In this document: positions 35,630 through 42,140 of the stretch, piece by piece
Numbering within the stretch: the stretch's first letter is position 1
Layout: the number at the start of each line of letters is the position of its first letter
Made by a program: the position numbers and the translations under genes
Assembly: GCA_018240065.1 (NCBI GenBank)
Contig: JAFEGH010000007.1
Coordinates: forward strand, 124,001-188,000
Source of the DNA: Verrucomicrobiota bacterium
GTDB taxonomy: Bacteria > Chlamydiota > Chlamydiia > Chlamydiales > Rhabdochlamydiaceae
DNA length: 64,000 bases
Reading direction: 5' to 3'
Notes under the pieces: model-generated
Database searches by the model: none
What the model saw: the letters and a program-made list of their open reading frames with translations, nothing else
Told to the model about the DNA's origin: nothing

Positions 35630-36736
35630 TTATAAAACGCCGGCAGCTTTTGCACATTGCCTTCCACAATAATCATGGACTCTGCCGGAAGACTCAACAA
35701 ACTTAGGCTTGATGTGGCACTGAATGCATCGGCCCTGAAGCGACGGTGAGGGAGTGCTCGCTGTAGATTGAGCCAATTGTGCACATGTCTTACTGCAATA
35801 ATCATGGACTTTGCCGGAAGACTCCACAAACTTAGGCCAGTTGTGGCACTGAATGCATCGGCCCTGAAGAGAACTTGTCGTAGAAACTTGAGATGGGGCT
35901 GAAGACTGCAGCATGGAAAGATAGTTAGCATGTTTTCCTACTTCGCCGGTTCCGCCGTACTCTTTTCGCAATCTCATCAGGCAAATGCCGAGCATATTCT
36001 TACCGGAACCATCGAAGGCATCGCTCCAGTATTTATCTCTGCGGGGAGAGGGCAAATGCTCTACGAGATAGGCATCTCCGGTCGCCATTAACATCGCTTT
36101 AAGAGTGGGATTCTGACCGAATTTCGCGCGGAGCGCGTTCATCATCTCATCATCTTTAATAGAGTCCCACCGAGCAAGCATAGATGAGGACATTGTGCTT
36201 TGGCCAAGCTTTACAGCTGTATCGCCAACGGTTGCCTGAGTGAATTGATTAAATGTAGAGGAATTGTCAGTAAATTTTCGGGACTGGAAAATAGCTTCAG
36301 AGTTGGAATAGTATTTCCCGCCGAATTCAATCGGATTGGGACAGGGATGGAAGTTACCAAAACACCCAGTGAGGGAATCTGTCGCATCATCGTAAAACGA
36401 GATAAACCCCTGTGATTTGGCGCGGTCCGCCATCCGCTGCTCAGGCGTCATCGAAGAGGAAACTGAGACGACTTGCGGTGGGGGAAATCTGTTTTGGAGT
36501 TTTTCAACTTTTGCCTGAGTTTGAGCGATTGCCTGGTTGAGGATCTGAATATGGCTGTCATACACTCCAAGCTGAGAAACCGCACTAGAAAGATCTGCTT
36601 GTACTGCGCTAAGCTGGCGAACGATCCCAGAAATATCCCCGGGAGATTTTTTGAATGCCTTAATTTGCGTGTTCAGTTGAGCATTCTTCTCGTGAATGCT
36701 TAATAAGACATCAGAAGTTCCTAAACGGGTTGCCAT
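35630..36736 (-). CDS. NADAR-domain protein with tandem C-terminal zinc-knuckle repeats, putative effector
   Basis: The 368-residue protein has three parts. Residues 1-85 are helical, probably coiled coil. Residues 110-265 match the NADAR/YbiA domain: ISFYDDATDSLTGCFGNF, YYSNSEAIFQSRKF with Glu147, and YWSDAFDGSGKNMLG near 236. NADAR enzymes cleave N-glycosidic bonds and some remove ADP-ribose from guanine. Residues 290-368 hold two near-identical units, RCIQCHxxPKFVESSG then VHDYC and three residues then C, with Cys/His sets 294/297/311/314/318 and 337/340/354/357/361. These resemble zinc knuckles I recall from fungal proteins. The combination is unusual in bacteria. Confidence 0.82.
   Translation of the reverse strand: MATRLGTSDVLLSIHEKNAQLNTQIKAFKKSPGDISGIVRQLSAVQADLSSAVSQLGVYDSHIQILNQAIAQTQAKVEKLQNRFPPPQVVSVSSSMTPEQRMADRAKSQGFISFYDDATDSLTGCFGNFHPCPNPIEFGGKYYSNSEAIFQSRKFTDNSSTFNQFTQATVGDTAVKLGQSTMSSSMLARWDSIKDDEMMNALRAKFGQNPTLKAMLMATGDAYLVEHLPSPRRDKYWSDAFDGSGKNMLGICLMRLRKEYGGTGEVGKHANYLSMLQSSAPSQVSTTSSLQGRCIQCHNWPKFVESSGKVHDYCSKTCAQLAQSTASTPSPSLQGRCIQCHIKPKFVESSGRVHDYCGRQCAKAAGVL
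35647..35871 (-). repeat. Two-copy 129-base in-frame tandem repeat (zinc-knuckle units)
   Basis: Near-identical stretches around 35671-35740 and 35800-35869 are offset by 129 bases (43 codons) and encode the two knuckle units. The similarity is at DNA level, so the duplication is recent or kept by recombination. Confidence 0.88.
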
Positions 36737-37072
36737 AATAATCCTATATATTAAAGTTAATCAGTGAAAAAAATTATACTACACAAAATTAAATAAATCA
36801 ATGGACAACAGATTATTTAACAAATTAACATACTAAGCGCTTGAATTTCAATCAACAAGTAACAAATTTAGAATGCTATGCGTCTATCTTAAAGATTTCT
36901 CGAAAATTGAGCAGTGAATTCACACTGCCTTAGTGAGTTAAATGAACAACACGGTTCCATCTTACAAAAAATCAATGTTCAGAATAGAGCATCTTGAAAA
37001 TTCATAGCAGCGTATACCGCGAATTAAATCAGAGAGAGCAATCGAAAAAAATGGACAACCCCCATTGAAAAA
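36737..37072. other. AT-rich intergenic region, no gene seen
   Basis: This stretch of about 335 bases upstream of the NADAR gene is AT-rich and has stops in all frames. It holds no convincing tRNA, terminator or repeat, apart from a weak AATGG/CCATT inverted repeat near 37050-37067 just after the first tRNA-end repeat. Confidence 0.6.
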
Positions 37073-37171
37073 CGAAAGAGGTAGGATTCCCCCTTCGGGG
37101 CCGGTTCGCGCGATGCAGCGCGCTCACTTCGAATTCCTAACGCGAGCCAAGCAGTTGGCTTCCTTGTTCCG
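37073..37171 (-). repeat. tRNA-Ser-end repeat, copy A (degenerate)
   Basis: Starts with a mutated copy of the tRNA-Ser 3' end (GAAAGAGGTAGGATTC) and ends in a decayed acceptor partner (CCTTGTTCCG). The 80-base interior is nearly identical to copy B, with hairpins GAGCCAA/TTGGCTT and CCCC/GGGG. A weak hairpin follows it. Confidence 0.75.
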
Positions 37172-37184
37172 TATTTAAATAAAA

Positions 37185-37207
37185 AACCCAGGGTGGAACC
37201 CTGGGTT
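37185..37207 (-). terminator. Hairpin between tRNA-end repeats A and B
   Basis: Perfect stem AACCCAGGGT / ACCCTGGGTT with a GGA loop and A-rich 5' flank (T-run on the minus strand), placed after copy B exactly as the tRNA-Ser terminator is placed after the tRNA. Confidence 0.75.
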
Positions 37208-37213
37208 AAAATA

Positions 37214-37315
37214 CGGAAGAGGTAGGATTCCCCCTTAGGGGGCCGGTTCGCGCGATGCAGCGCGCTCACTTCGAATTCCTAACGCGAGCCAAGCAGTTGG
37301 CTCGCTCCTCTTCCG
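37214..37315 (-). repeat. tRNA-Ser-end repeat, copy B, cloverleaf-like element
   Basis: The 102-base unit begins with 17 bases identical to the 3' part of the adjacent tRNA-Ser (CGGAAGAGGTAGGATTC) and ends in CCTCTTCCG, making a 9-bp acceptor-like stem. Inside are hairpins GAGCCAA-ctgc-TTGGCTC, a GCGCG arm and CCCCC/GGGGG. No anticodon arm matching a tRNA is evident. It may be a tRNA-derived element or a structured RNA. Confidence 0.75.
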
Positions 37316-37323
37316 ATTAAAAA

Positions 37324-37347
37324 AAAAGGACCCGAATGGGTCCTTTT
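37324..37347 (-). terminator. Terminator of tRNA-Ser
   Basis: AAAAGGACCC / GGGTCCTTTT stem with a GAAT loop and a long A-run on the plus strand (T-run in the transcript), directly after the tRNA-Ser 3' end. Confidence 0.9.
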
Positions 37348-37350
37348 AAT

Positions 37351-37435
37351 CGGAAGAGGTAGGATTCGAACCCACGGTCCGTTGCCGGACTGCTGTTTTC
37401 AAGACAGCCGCGATAGGCCACTCTGCCACTCTTCC
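37351..37435 (-). tRNA. tRNA-Ser (anticodon UGA)
   Basis: The 85-base minus-strand sequence folds as a class II tRNA. The acceptor is GGAAGAG/CTCTTCC with G discriminator, the anticodon stem-loop is CTGT-CTTGAAA-ACAG with anticodon TGA, the variable arm is GTCCG/CGGAC, and the T loop is GGTTCGAATCC. CCA is not encoded. Confidence 0.96.
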
Positions 37436-37476
37436 GTAATGAAGATTCAAAAATTATAGCAATCCAGGGATAAAGT

Positions 37477-38499
37477 TCAAGCAAACTGTTCTAAGAAACG
37501 CAAATCGTTTTCAGTGAACATGCGGATGTCTTTGATCCCATAGCGGAGCATCGTCATTCGCTCGATCCCCATTCCCCACGCAAAGCCGCTATAGACCTCA
37601 GGATCTACTCCCCCGTTCTTCAAGACTTCAGGGTGAACCATGCCGGCGCCGAGGATCTCAAGCCAGCCTGTGTGCTTGCAGAGGCGGCATCCTTTTCCTC
37701 CGCAGGAGGTGCAGGAGACGTCGACTTCAAGACCGGGCTCGACAAATGGGAAGTAACTGGGGCGGTAGCGCGTTTTGACTTTGGTCTGGAATAATTTATC
37801 GCAAAATTCATCCATCGTCGCGAAGAGGTCGGCAAAGGAGACGTTCTTATCGACGTAGAGGCCTTCGACCTGGTGAAAGAAGACGTGGGACCTGCTGCTG
37901 ATGGTCTCGTTGCGGTAGACTGTGCCGGGAGCGATGATGCGGATGGGCGGCTTGTGGTTCTCCATAACACGGAGCTGCGTATTGGAGGTGTGGGAGCGCA
38001 GCAGCATGTCTTTGGTGATGTAAAAGGTATCCTGCATATCGCGGGCGGGATGGTCGGGAGGGAAGTTGAGCCCTTCATAATTGTAATAGTCGCTGTCAAT
38101 GTCAGGTCCATACTGGACGGAGAAACCCATACCAACGAGGATCTGGATCACTTCGTTCATCATGTGGGTGATCGGATGCTCTCTGCCGAGATGGTTGCGG
38201 CGGCCGGGAAGAGACACATCGATCTTTTCCTCTCCGAGGCGCTGCGCGAGCTCCGCCTTTGAAAAGCTAAGGAGGGCTTGTTCGCAGAGTTGGCCGATCT
38301 CTTCCTTGAGGGCGTTGATCTGCTGGCCGACGAGAGGGCGCTGTTCTGCAGGAGTGTCTCGAAGATGCTGCATCAGGTCCTGGACAGGGCCTTTTTTGCC
38401 GAGGTATTTGACCTTGAGCTGTTCGACATCTTTGCTGTGCTGGACGGAGGAGAGTTCGGACTGGAATTGTTTGCGGAGAGAGATGACTTGATCTTGCAC
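37477..38499 (-). CDS. pheS: Phenylalanyl-tRNA synthetase alpha subunit
   Basis: The 340-residue protein has class II motifs: the helical arm at 1-90, then GREHPITHMMNEVIQILVGMGF near 108, RNETISSRSHVFFHQVEGL near 205 (motif 2), and GFAWGMGIERMTMLRYGI near 310 (motif 3). It charges tRNA-Phe together with PheT, which is not in this window. I place the start at GTG 38499 (VQDQVISLRKQF), preceded by GAGG; a longer GTG start at 38532 would lie in the hairpin. It closes the infC-rpmI-rplT-pheS series. Confidence 0.96.
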   Translation of the reverse strand: MQDQVISLRKQFQSELSSVQHSKDVEQLKVKYLGKKGPVQDLMQHLRDTPAEQRPLVGQQINALKEEIGQLCEQALLSFSKAELAQRLGEEKIDVSLPGRRNHLGREHPITHMMNEVIQILVGMGFSVQYGPDIDSDYYNYEGLNFPPDHPARDMQDTFYITKDMLLRSHTSNTQLRVMENHKPPIRIIAPGTVYRNETISSRSHVFFHQVEGLYVDKNVSFADLFATMDEFCDKLFQTKVKTRYRPSYFPFVEPGLEVDVSCTSCGGKGCRLCKHTGWLEILGAGMVHPEVLKNGGVDPEVYSGFAWGMGIERMTMLRYGIKDIRMFTENDLRFLEQFA

Positions 38500-38518
38500 G
38501 GAGGACCTCGAAGAGATG

Positions 38519-38550
38519 CCCGCGCTTCCCACTAATGAGGGAGGCGCGGG
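38519..38550 (-). promoter_or_regulatory. Strong hairpin between rplT and pheS
   Basis: Twelve-base-pair stem (CCCGCGCTTCCC pairing with GGGAGGCGCGGG, one G-T pair) with an 8-base loop, 19 bases upstream of the pheS GTG. It lacks a T-run, so it may be an attenuator, processing site or translational control element rather than a terminator. Confidence 0.6.
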
Positions 38551-38567
38551 AAATGACAGTTTAAAAC

Positions 38568-38924
38568 TTACGCGAGCGCTTGTTTCGCGGCGCCGGCGAC
38601 GGCAGCAAAGCTGCTTGGGTCGCGCAGGGCCATGTCGGAAAGCATTTTGCGGTTGATTCCGCAGCCTGCTTTCTTGAGACCGGAGATGAGCTTGCTATAA
38701 GACATCCCGTTGATCTTCGCGCCGACTCCGATACGGATGATCCAGAGGCGCTTGAAGTCTCTTTTTTTCTGCTTGCGGTGGCGGTAATTGAATGCCATCG
38801 CGGACATCACGGCGTCCGAGGTCAAACGGATGTGGTTCTTGCGATCACCGACAAATCCTTTTGCCTGTTTGAGGAGCCTTTTGCGTTTGCGATTGGCAGC
38901 CACTGCGTTGGTGACTCTAACCAT
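38568..38924 (-). CDS. rplT: Ribosomal protein L20
   Basis: The 118-residue basic protein shows the L20 pattern: VAANRKRKRLLKQAKGFVGDR, AFNYRHRKQKKRDFKRLWI and RIGVGAKINGMSYSKLI. It assembles early in the large subunit, and in other bacteria it represses the infC-rpmI-rplT transcript. GGAGAATTACC precedes ATG 38924. It is 59 bases after rpmI. Confidence 0.97.
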   Translation of the reverse strand: MVRVTNAVAANRKRKRLLKQAKGFVGDRKNHIRLTSDAVMSAMAFNYRHRKQKKRDFKRLWIIRIGVGAKINGMSYSKLISGLKKAGCGINRKMLSDMALRDPSSFAAVAGAAKQALA

Positions 38925-38983
38925 GGTAATTCTCCAAATTTCTAACTTTCAATCTAAATTTAACCGATCTGCAATTTGCAGGA

Positions 38984-39181
38984 TCAGCCCACTCCCAATA
39001 AGCGGGAATACATCTTTACTTGGCCCTTGTCGACCAGACCTGCCTTTCTTAAGCGGCGTTTGCGCTTAGAGGCTTTCTTTGTCAAAATATGGCGGCGGCC
39101 AGGGCGCTGGCGTTTCAATTTGCCTGTGCCAGTCACTTTAAATCTTGCGGCCACTGCTTTGCGTGTTTTCATTTTTGGCAC
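38984..39181 (-). CDS. rpmI: Ribosomal protein L35
   Basis: The 65-residue, Lys/Arg-rich protein starts PKMKTRKAVAARFKVTGTGK and contains HILTKKASKRKRRLRK. It begins at GTG 39181, preceded by GGAGAAGTTACC; the length and first residues fit L35 exactly, so the non-ATG start is likely right. It lies 14 bases after infC. Confidence 0.96.
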   Translation of the reverse strand: MPKMKTRKAVAARFKVTGTGKLKRQRPGRRHILTKKASKRKRRLRKAGLVDKGQVKMYSRLLGVG

Positions 39182-39195
39182 GGTAACTTCTCCAA

Positions 39196-39729
39196 TTAAC
39201 TGTTTGCAGTTTTTTTCTTAGCTCCGGGCGCCAGTACGACAGATAGGTTACGACCCAACATTTTCGCTGGCGATTCAGGAGTTGCGACATCGGACAGGTC
39301 TTCACACATGCGATCGATGATCCGCATCCCGAATTCAGGGTGGAGCATTTCCCTGCCGCGGAAAACGCAAGTGATCCTCACTTTGTTCCCCTTGGCGATA
39401 AACTCTCGCGAATGCTTCATCTTGGTCATGAGATCGTGCTCATCCGTATTCGGCTTGATCTTGATCTCTTTGACCTTGACTTGGTGCTGCGATTTCTTCT
39501 GCTCTTTCTCTTTCTTCGTCAGTTGATAGCGATACTTGCCGAAATCAATAATCTTGCATACTGGAGGTTCGGCTGACGGCGCAATCTCGACGAGGTCAAG
39601 CCCCGCCTGTTCCGCTTTCGTTAACGCTTCAGCTAATGTCAATACTCCGACTTGTCCCCCATCTTTATCGATGACGCGGACTTTAAGAGCTCGGATTTCT
39701 CTATTAATTCGTAAGTTCAGAGGTTTCAC
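39196..39729 (-). CDS. infC: Translation initiation factor IF-3
   Basis: The 177-residue protein has both IF-3 domains: LRINREIRALKVRVIDKDG and DLVEIAPSAEPPVCKIIDFGKYRYQ in the N-domain, a Lys-rich linker, and KIKPNTDEHDLMTKMKHSREFI in the C-domain. The start is GTG 39729, which overlaps the upstream ThrRS-like gene by 26 bases, so its translation is probably coupled. In E. coli the rare AUU start gives autoregulation; here the GTG start may act similarly, which is inference. Confidence 0.95.
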   Translation of the reverse strand: MKPLNLRINREIRALKVRVIDKDGGQVGVLTLAEALTKAEQAGLDLVEIAPSAEPPVCKIIDFGKYRYQLTKKEKEQKKSQHQVKVKEIKIKPNTDEHDLMTKMKHSREFIAKGNKVRITCVFRGREMLHPEFGMRIIDRMCEDLSDVATPESPAKMLGRNLSVVLAPGAKKKTANS

Positions 39730-41284
39730 TCCCCATTTCGCATTTCAGTCTCATGCACAACTTGTCTAATGACAAGGTCTGCTCTTCGCTTTCCCCGTAG
39801 GCTCTTACTGTCAGAGTCTGCGCTTTTTCTTCCCGCTCGCCGAGCAGAATGACGTAGGGCACTTTCTCCTTCATCGCCTGATAGAGGCGCGCTTTTAACT
39901 TTTCTTCTCCGCTCACCATTGTGACGCGGAAGCCTTCAGCCTGCAACCTCTCGCACACCTGGCCAGCGTAATTCTCCGACTTGCTTGTAGCAACCAGGAT
40001 CCTCGCTTGTTCGGGTGCAAGACACAGAGGAAGCCATCCTCCCTTCTGTTCCAGAAGCAACGCCGCGATGCGTTCCAGCGATCCAAATGTCGAGCGGATG
40101 AGCATACTGCCCTTTCCAACCGGCATCGCTGCTTCAGGAATGCTCAAATACGGGCCGGTCCATCTTCTTCCTAAGGCGTCGGCAATGCGAACATCAATGC
40201 TCGCCAGGATTCCAGCGCGATAGTCTTTTTCAACGGTGTAGTCGACGTCCGCTTTATCCAGCGCCTGGCTGAATAAGGCCGTCGCCTTCGACCTCGCCTT
40301 TTGAGAGCCTTCGCTCGAAACTGATAATACAATTTCGAACTCAAAACCCAGAATTTTAGGGATCTTAAGGATGAATTGCAAGGACGAAATACATTCTTCT
40401 AAAAGTTTCTCATCAGGGCAGAAGAGGTGCGCCCGGTCGGAAAAAAGGGCTTTAGGCGCCAGGAGCCCGAGGCTTAAGTCGCAGCCTGACCGGCTGGAAA
40501 CGAGGGCGACTTCCGCAAGCCGGGGCGTGCCGAACCGGAAAAAATATTCCCGATGGGCCAAAGTGACGCTCTCCACGCCCCCGTCTCCAATCAAAGATGC
40601 GGGAGAGGAAATGAAGTTAAATTTTTGCTTTAGATGCATTTCTTTCCACCATTGGATCAATCGTTGGCGGAGATCTTCTCCCTGGGGACGCCAGATCCAA
40701 TGTCCTTCGTCGTCAAGCCTTTCAAACATCTCCGTCTCAGACGCGAGCGACAGATGGGAGCGGGAGGAAATGCCGGGCTGCTTTGCGATCGATTTCAAAT
40801 CTTCTTTTTCCAGCGCCGCTGCTCCGACGATGCGGATCCTCTTGTTTTCGGAAGGAGATAGAGAGAAAGCCTCGAGGAGTTTAAAAAATGGGATTGCCAG
40901 TTCGTCCTGAAATGCGTAGGGGGAATAGCAGGAGAACTGACCGATCTGGCACATTTCGACGACAGCGCGCTCGACATTGAGCAGGGTTTCCGCAGCCAAG
41001 GTCTGACCGCGGTGCCGCATCATCGCCGCAGCGTTCGAGGGCATCATCTCAAGCAGCCGGACATCCCTTTTTTCCCTGACGATCAGGCGCATCCGCTCTT
41101 CGATCAGGGCTAAAAAATCATTTTTAAACTCGAATGGGAAGACAAAGTCGTAGAAAAAGCGATCCGGGGTCCCCTGTCCGCCCACAAGCAGGGCGCCAGG
41201 AAACAACTCGGTCACGGCAGCGGCCATAAGGACCGCTGCAGTCTGATTAAGGGGGGCTAAATTCTGATGCGAGGGGATTTCCAT
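39704..41284 (-). CDS. Degenerate threonyl-tRNA-synthetase-like protein
   Basis: The 526-residue protein aligns by eye to ThrRS (about 640 residues) from the editing-domain region onwards: LFPGALLVGG and FFYDFVFPF near the start, then DRAHLFC, LGFEFEIVLSV, IDVRIADALGRRWTGP, FGSLERIAALLLEQKGGWLP and the anticodon-binding LAPEQARILVA. It lacks the TGS domain. The catalytic zinc ligands appear lost: the LHG His region reads LSLGLL and the MIHRAILGS His reads MLIRSTFGS. The HxxxH editing motif reads NQTAA. It is therefore unlikely to charge tRNA. It occupies the thrS place before infC. Its ATG lies 2 bases after tRNA-Val. Confidence 0.8.
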   Translation of the reverse strand: MEIPSHQNLAPLNQTAAVLMAAAVTELFPGALLVGGQGTPDRFFYDFVFPFEFKNDFLALIEERMRLIVREKRDVRLLEMMPSNAAAMMRHRGQTLAAETLLNVERAVVEMCQIGQFSCYSPYAFQDELAIPFFKLLEAFSLSPSENKRIRIVGAAALEKEDLKSIAKQPGISSRSHLSLASETEMFERLDDEGHWIWRPQGEDLRQRLIQWWKEMHLKQKFNFISSPASLIGDGGVESVTLAHREYFFRFGTPRLAEVALVSSRSGCDLSLGLLAPKALFSDRAHLFCPDEKLLEECISSLQFILKIPKILGFEFEIVLSVSSEGSQKARSKATALFSQALDKADVDYTVEKDYRAGILASIDVRIADALGRRWTGPYLSIPEAAMPVGKGSMLIRSTFGSLERIAALLLEQKGGWLPLCLAPEQARILVATSKSENYAGQVCERLQAEGFRVTMVSGEEKLKARLYQAMKEKVPYVILLGEREEKAQTLTVRAYGESEEQTLSLDKLCMRLKCEMGSETSELTN

Positions 41285-41286
41285 GA

Positions 41287-41360
41287 TGGGATATAGCTGA
41301 CTCGAACAGCTGACCTCCACGATGTCAACGTGGCGCTCTAACCAACTGAGCTAATACCCC
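41287..41360 (-). tRNA. tRNA-Val (anticodon GAC)
   Basis: The 74-base sequence folds as a cloverleaf: acceptor GGGGTAT/ATATCCC with A discriminator, D arm AGCTCAGTTGGTTAGAGC, anticodon stem-loop CCACG-TTGACAT-CGTGG with anticodon GAC, and T loop CTGTTCGAGTCAG. CCA is not encoded. The 3' end is 2 bases from the ThrRS-like start codon, so the tRNA is likely cut out of a common transcript. Confidence 0.95.
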
Positions 41361-41438
41361 GCTAAAACTCTAAATTTTAGAAGAGTATAATAATCCAAAT
41401 CAGAAATTACCGGCAAGGAAAAATAAAAAGGGGTGAAT

Positions 41439-42023
41439 TTATCGTCTTCCCCCTCCATGGTGCCCTCCTCCTCGAGGTGGGTGATCAGGCCGGTTCATCC
41501 CGTGATGGTGTTGGAAGTTGCCTCCGTTGCGGCCATATTCATGTCCGGCATTCGGATGATCCTGTCTGTACTGGTTCCACTTATTGTTCCAGTCGCGGTT
41601 CCAATAATGATCCCAGTGGTCGTGCCAATGGGGATCGTTGATATACGCATAGTGGTCGCCGTCCCAATAATACCCATCGTGGTCGGTCCAGTAGCCTCCC
41701 CACCATAAAAGTCCCACCTCGAACGCAGGAAAGAAGACGGATGCATTAGGACCTGCGACATCCTCATAGTTGTTGATGACGACCCCTTGCTTATCGGGGT
41801 CGTAGGGATATTGGGTCTCTGTCATCGTCCCATATTTATCGACCACAATGGTATCGACAGGGGTCGATGTGTCATATTTATTGTCCGCCTCCGGAAGTGG
41901 GATGACACTGTAAGAAGACTGCGCGTCGCTGCCTTCGGCCAAATAGGTATTGCCGGAGCATGAACCCAGAAAAAAAGCCCCGAAAAAGATGAATGAGATC
42001 GATAAGCGACGGATGGATTTCAC
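41439..42023 (-). CDS. Lipoprotein with a His/Asp/Trp-rich C-terminus
   Basis: From GTG 42023, preceded by a strong GAGAGGAAGG site, the product has 194 residues. The N-terminus KSIRRLSISFIFFGAFF then LGSC is a lipoprotein signal with lipobox LGSC, Cys22 being lipidated. The middle is polar; from about residue 105 it is full of Trp, Tyr, His and Asp (HWHDHWDHYWNRDWNNKW) and ends in a Gly/His/Arg tail. Such a composition suggests metal or surface-glycan binding; no known family is recognised. A longer reading frame from 42098 lacks a site and would bury the signal. Confidence 0.8.
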   Translation of the reverse strand: MKSIRRLSISFIFFGAFFLGSCSGNTYLAEGSDAQSSYSVIPLPEADNKYDTSTPVDTIVVDKYGTMTETQYPYDPDKQGVVINNYEDVAGPNASVFFPAFEVGLLWWGGYWTDHDGYYWDGDHYAYINDPHWHDHWDHYWNRDWNNKWNQYRQDHPNAGHEYGRNGGNFQHHHGMNRPDHPPRGGGHHGGGRR

Positions 42024-42140
42024 GCGGACCTTCCTCTCAAATAATTTGGAAGCGTTCGCAAAAGTTGAAAAAAGCCGTTGTACAGCTTTTGAGAACACTC
42101 CCCCGTTTCATAATCGAATGGAAGAGATGGCCGCAACATT

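Noticed and set aside
37024..37269. Small minus-strand open frame across the tRNA-end repeats
   Set aside because: It is made of the repeated structured elements and terminators, so it is an accidental frame.
37073..37315. CRISPR array
   Set aside because: Only two long, hairpin-rich repeats with terminators between them; no spacers of regular size and no cas genes.
37073..37315. Two extra intact tRNA-Ser genes
   Set aside because: Only the acceptor-end and part of the T arm match; there is no anticodon arm or D arm of tRNA type.
41433..41708. Hydrophobic plus-strand frame opposite the lipoprotein tail
   Set aside because: It mirrors the His/Asp/Trp codons of the lipoprotein and lacks a ribosome binding site.
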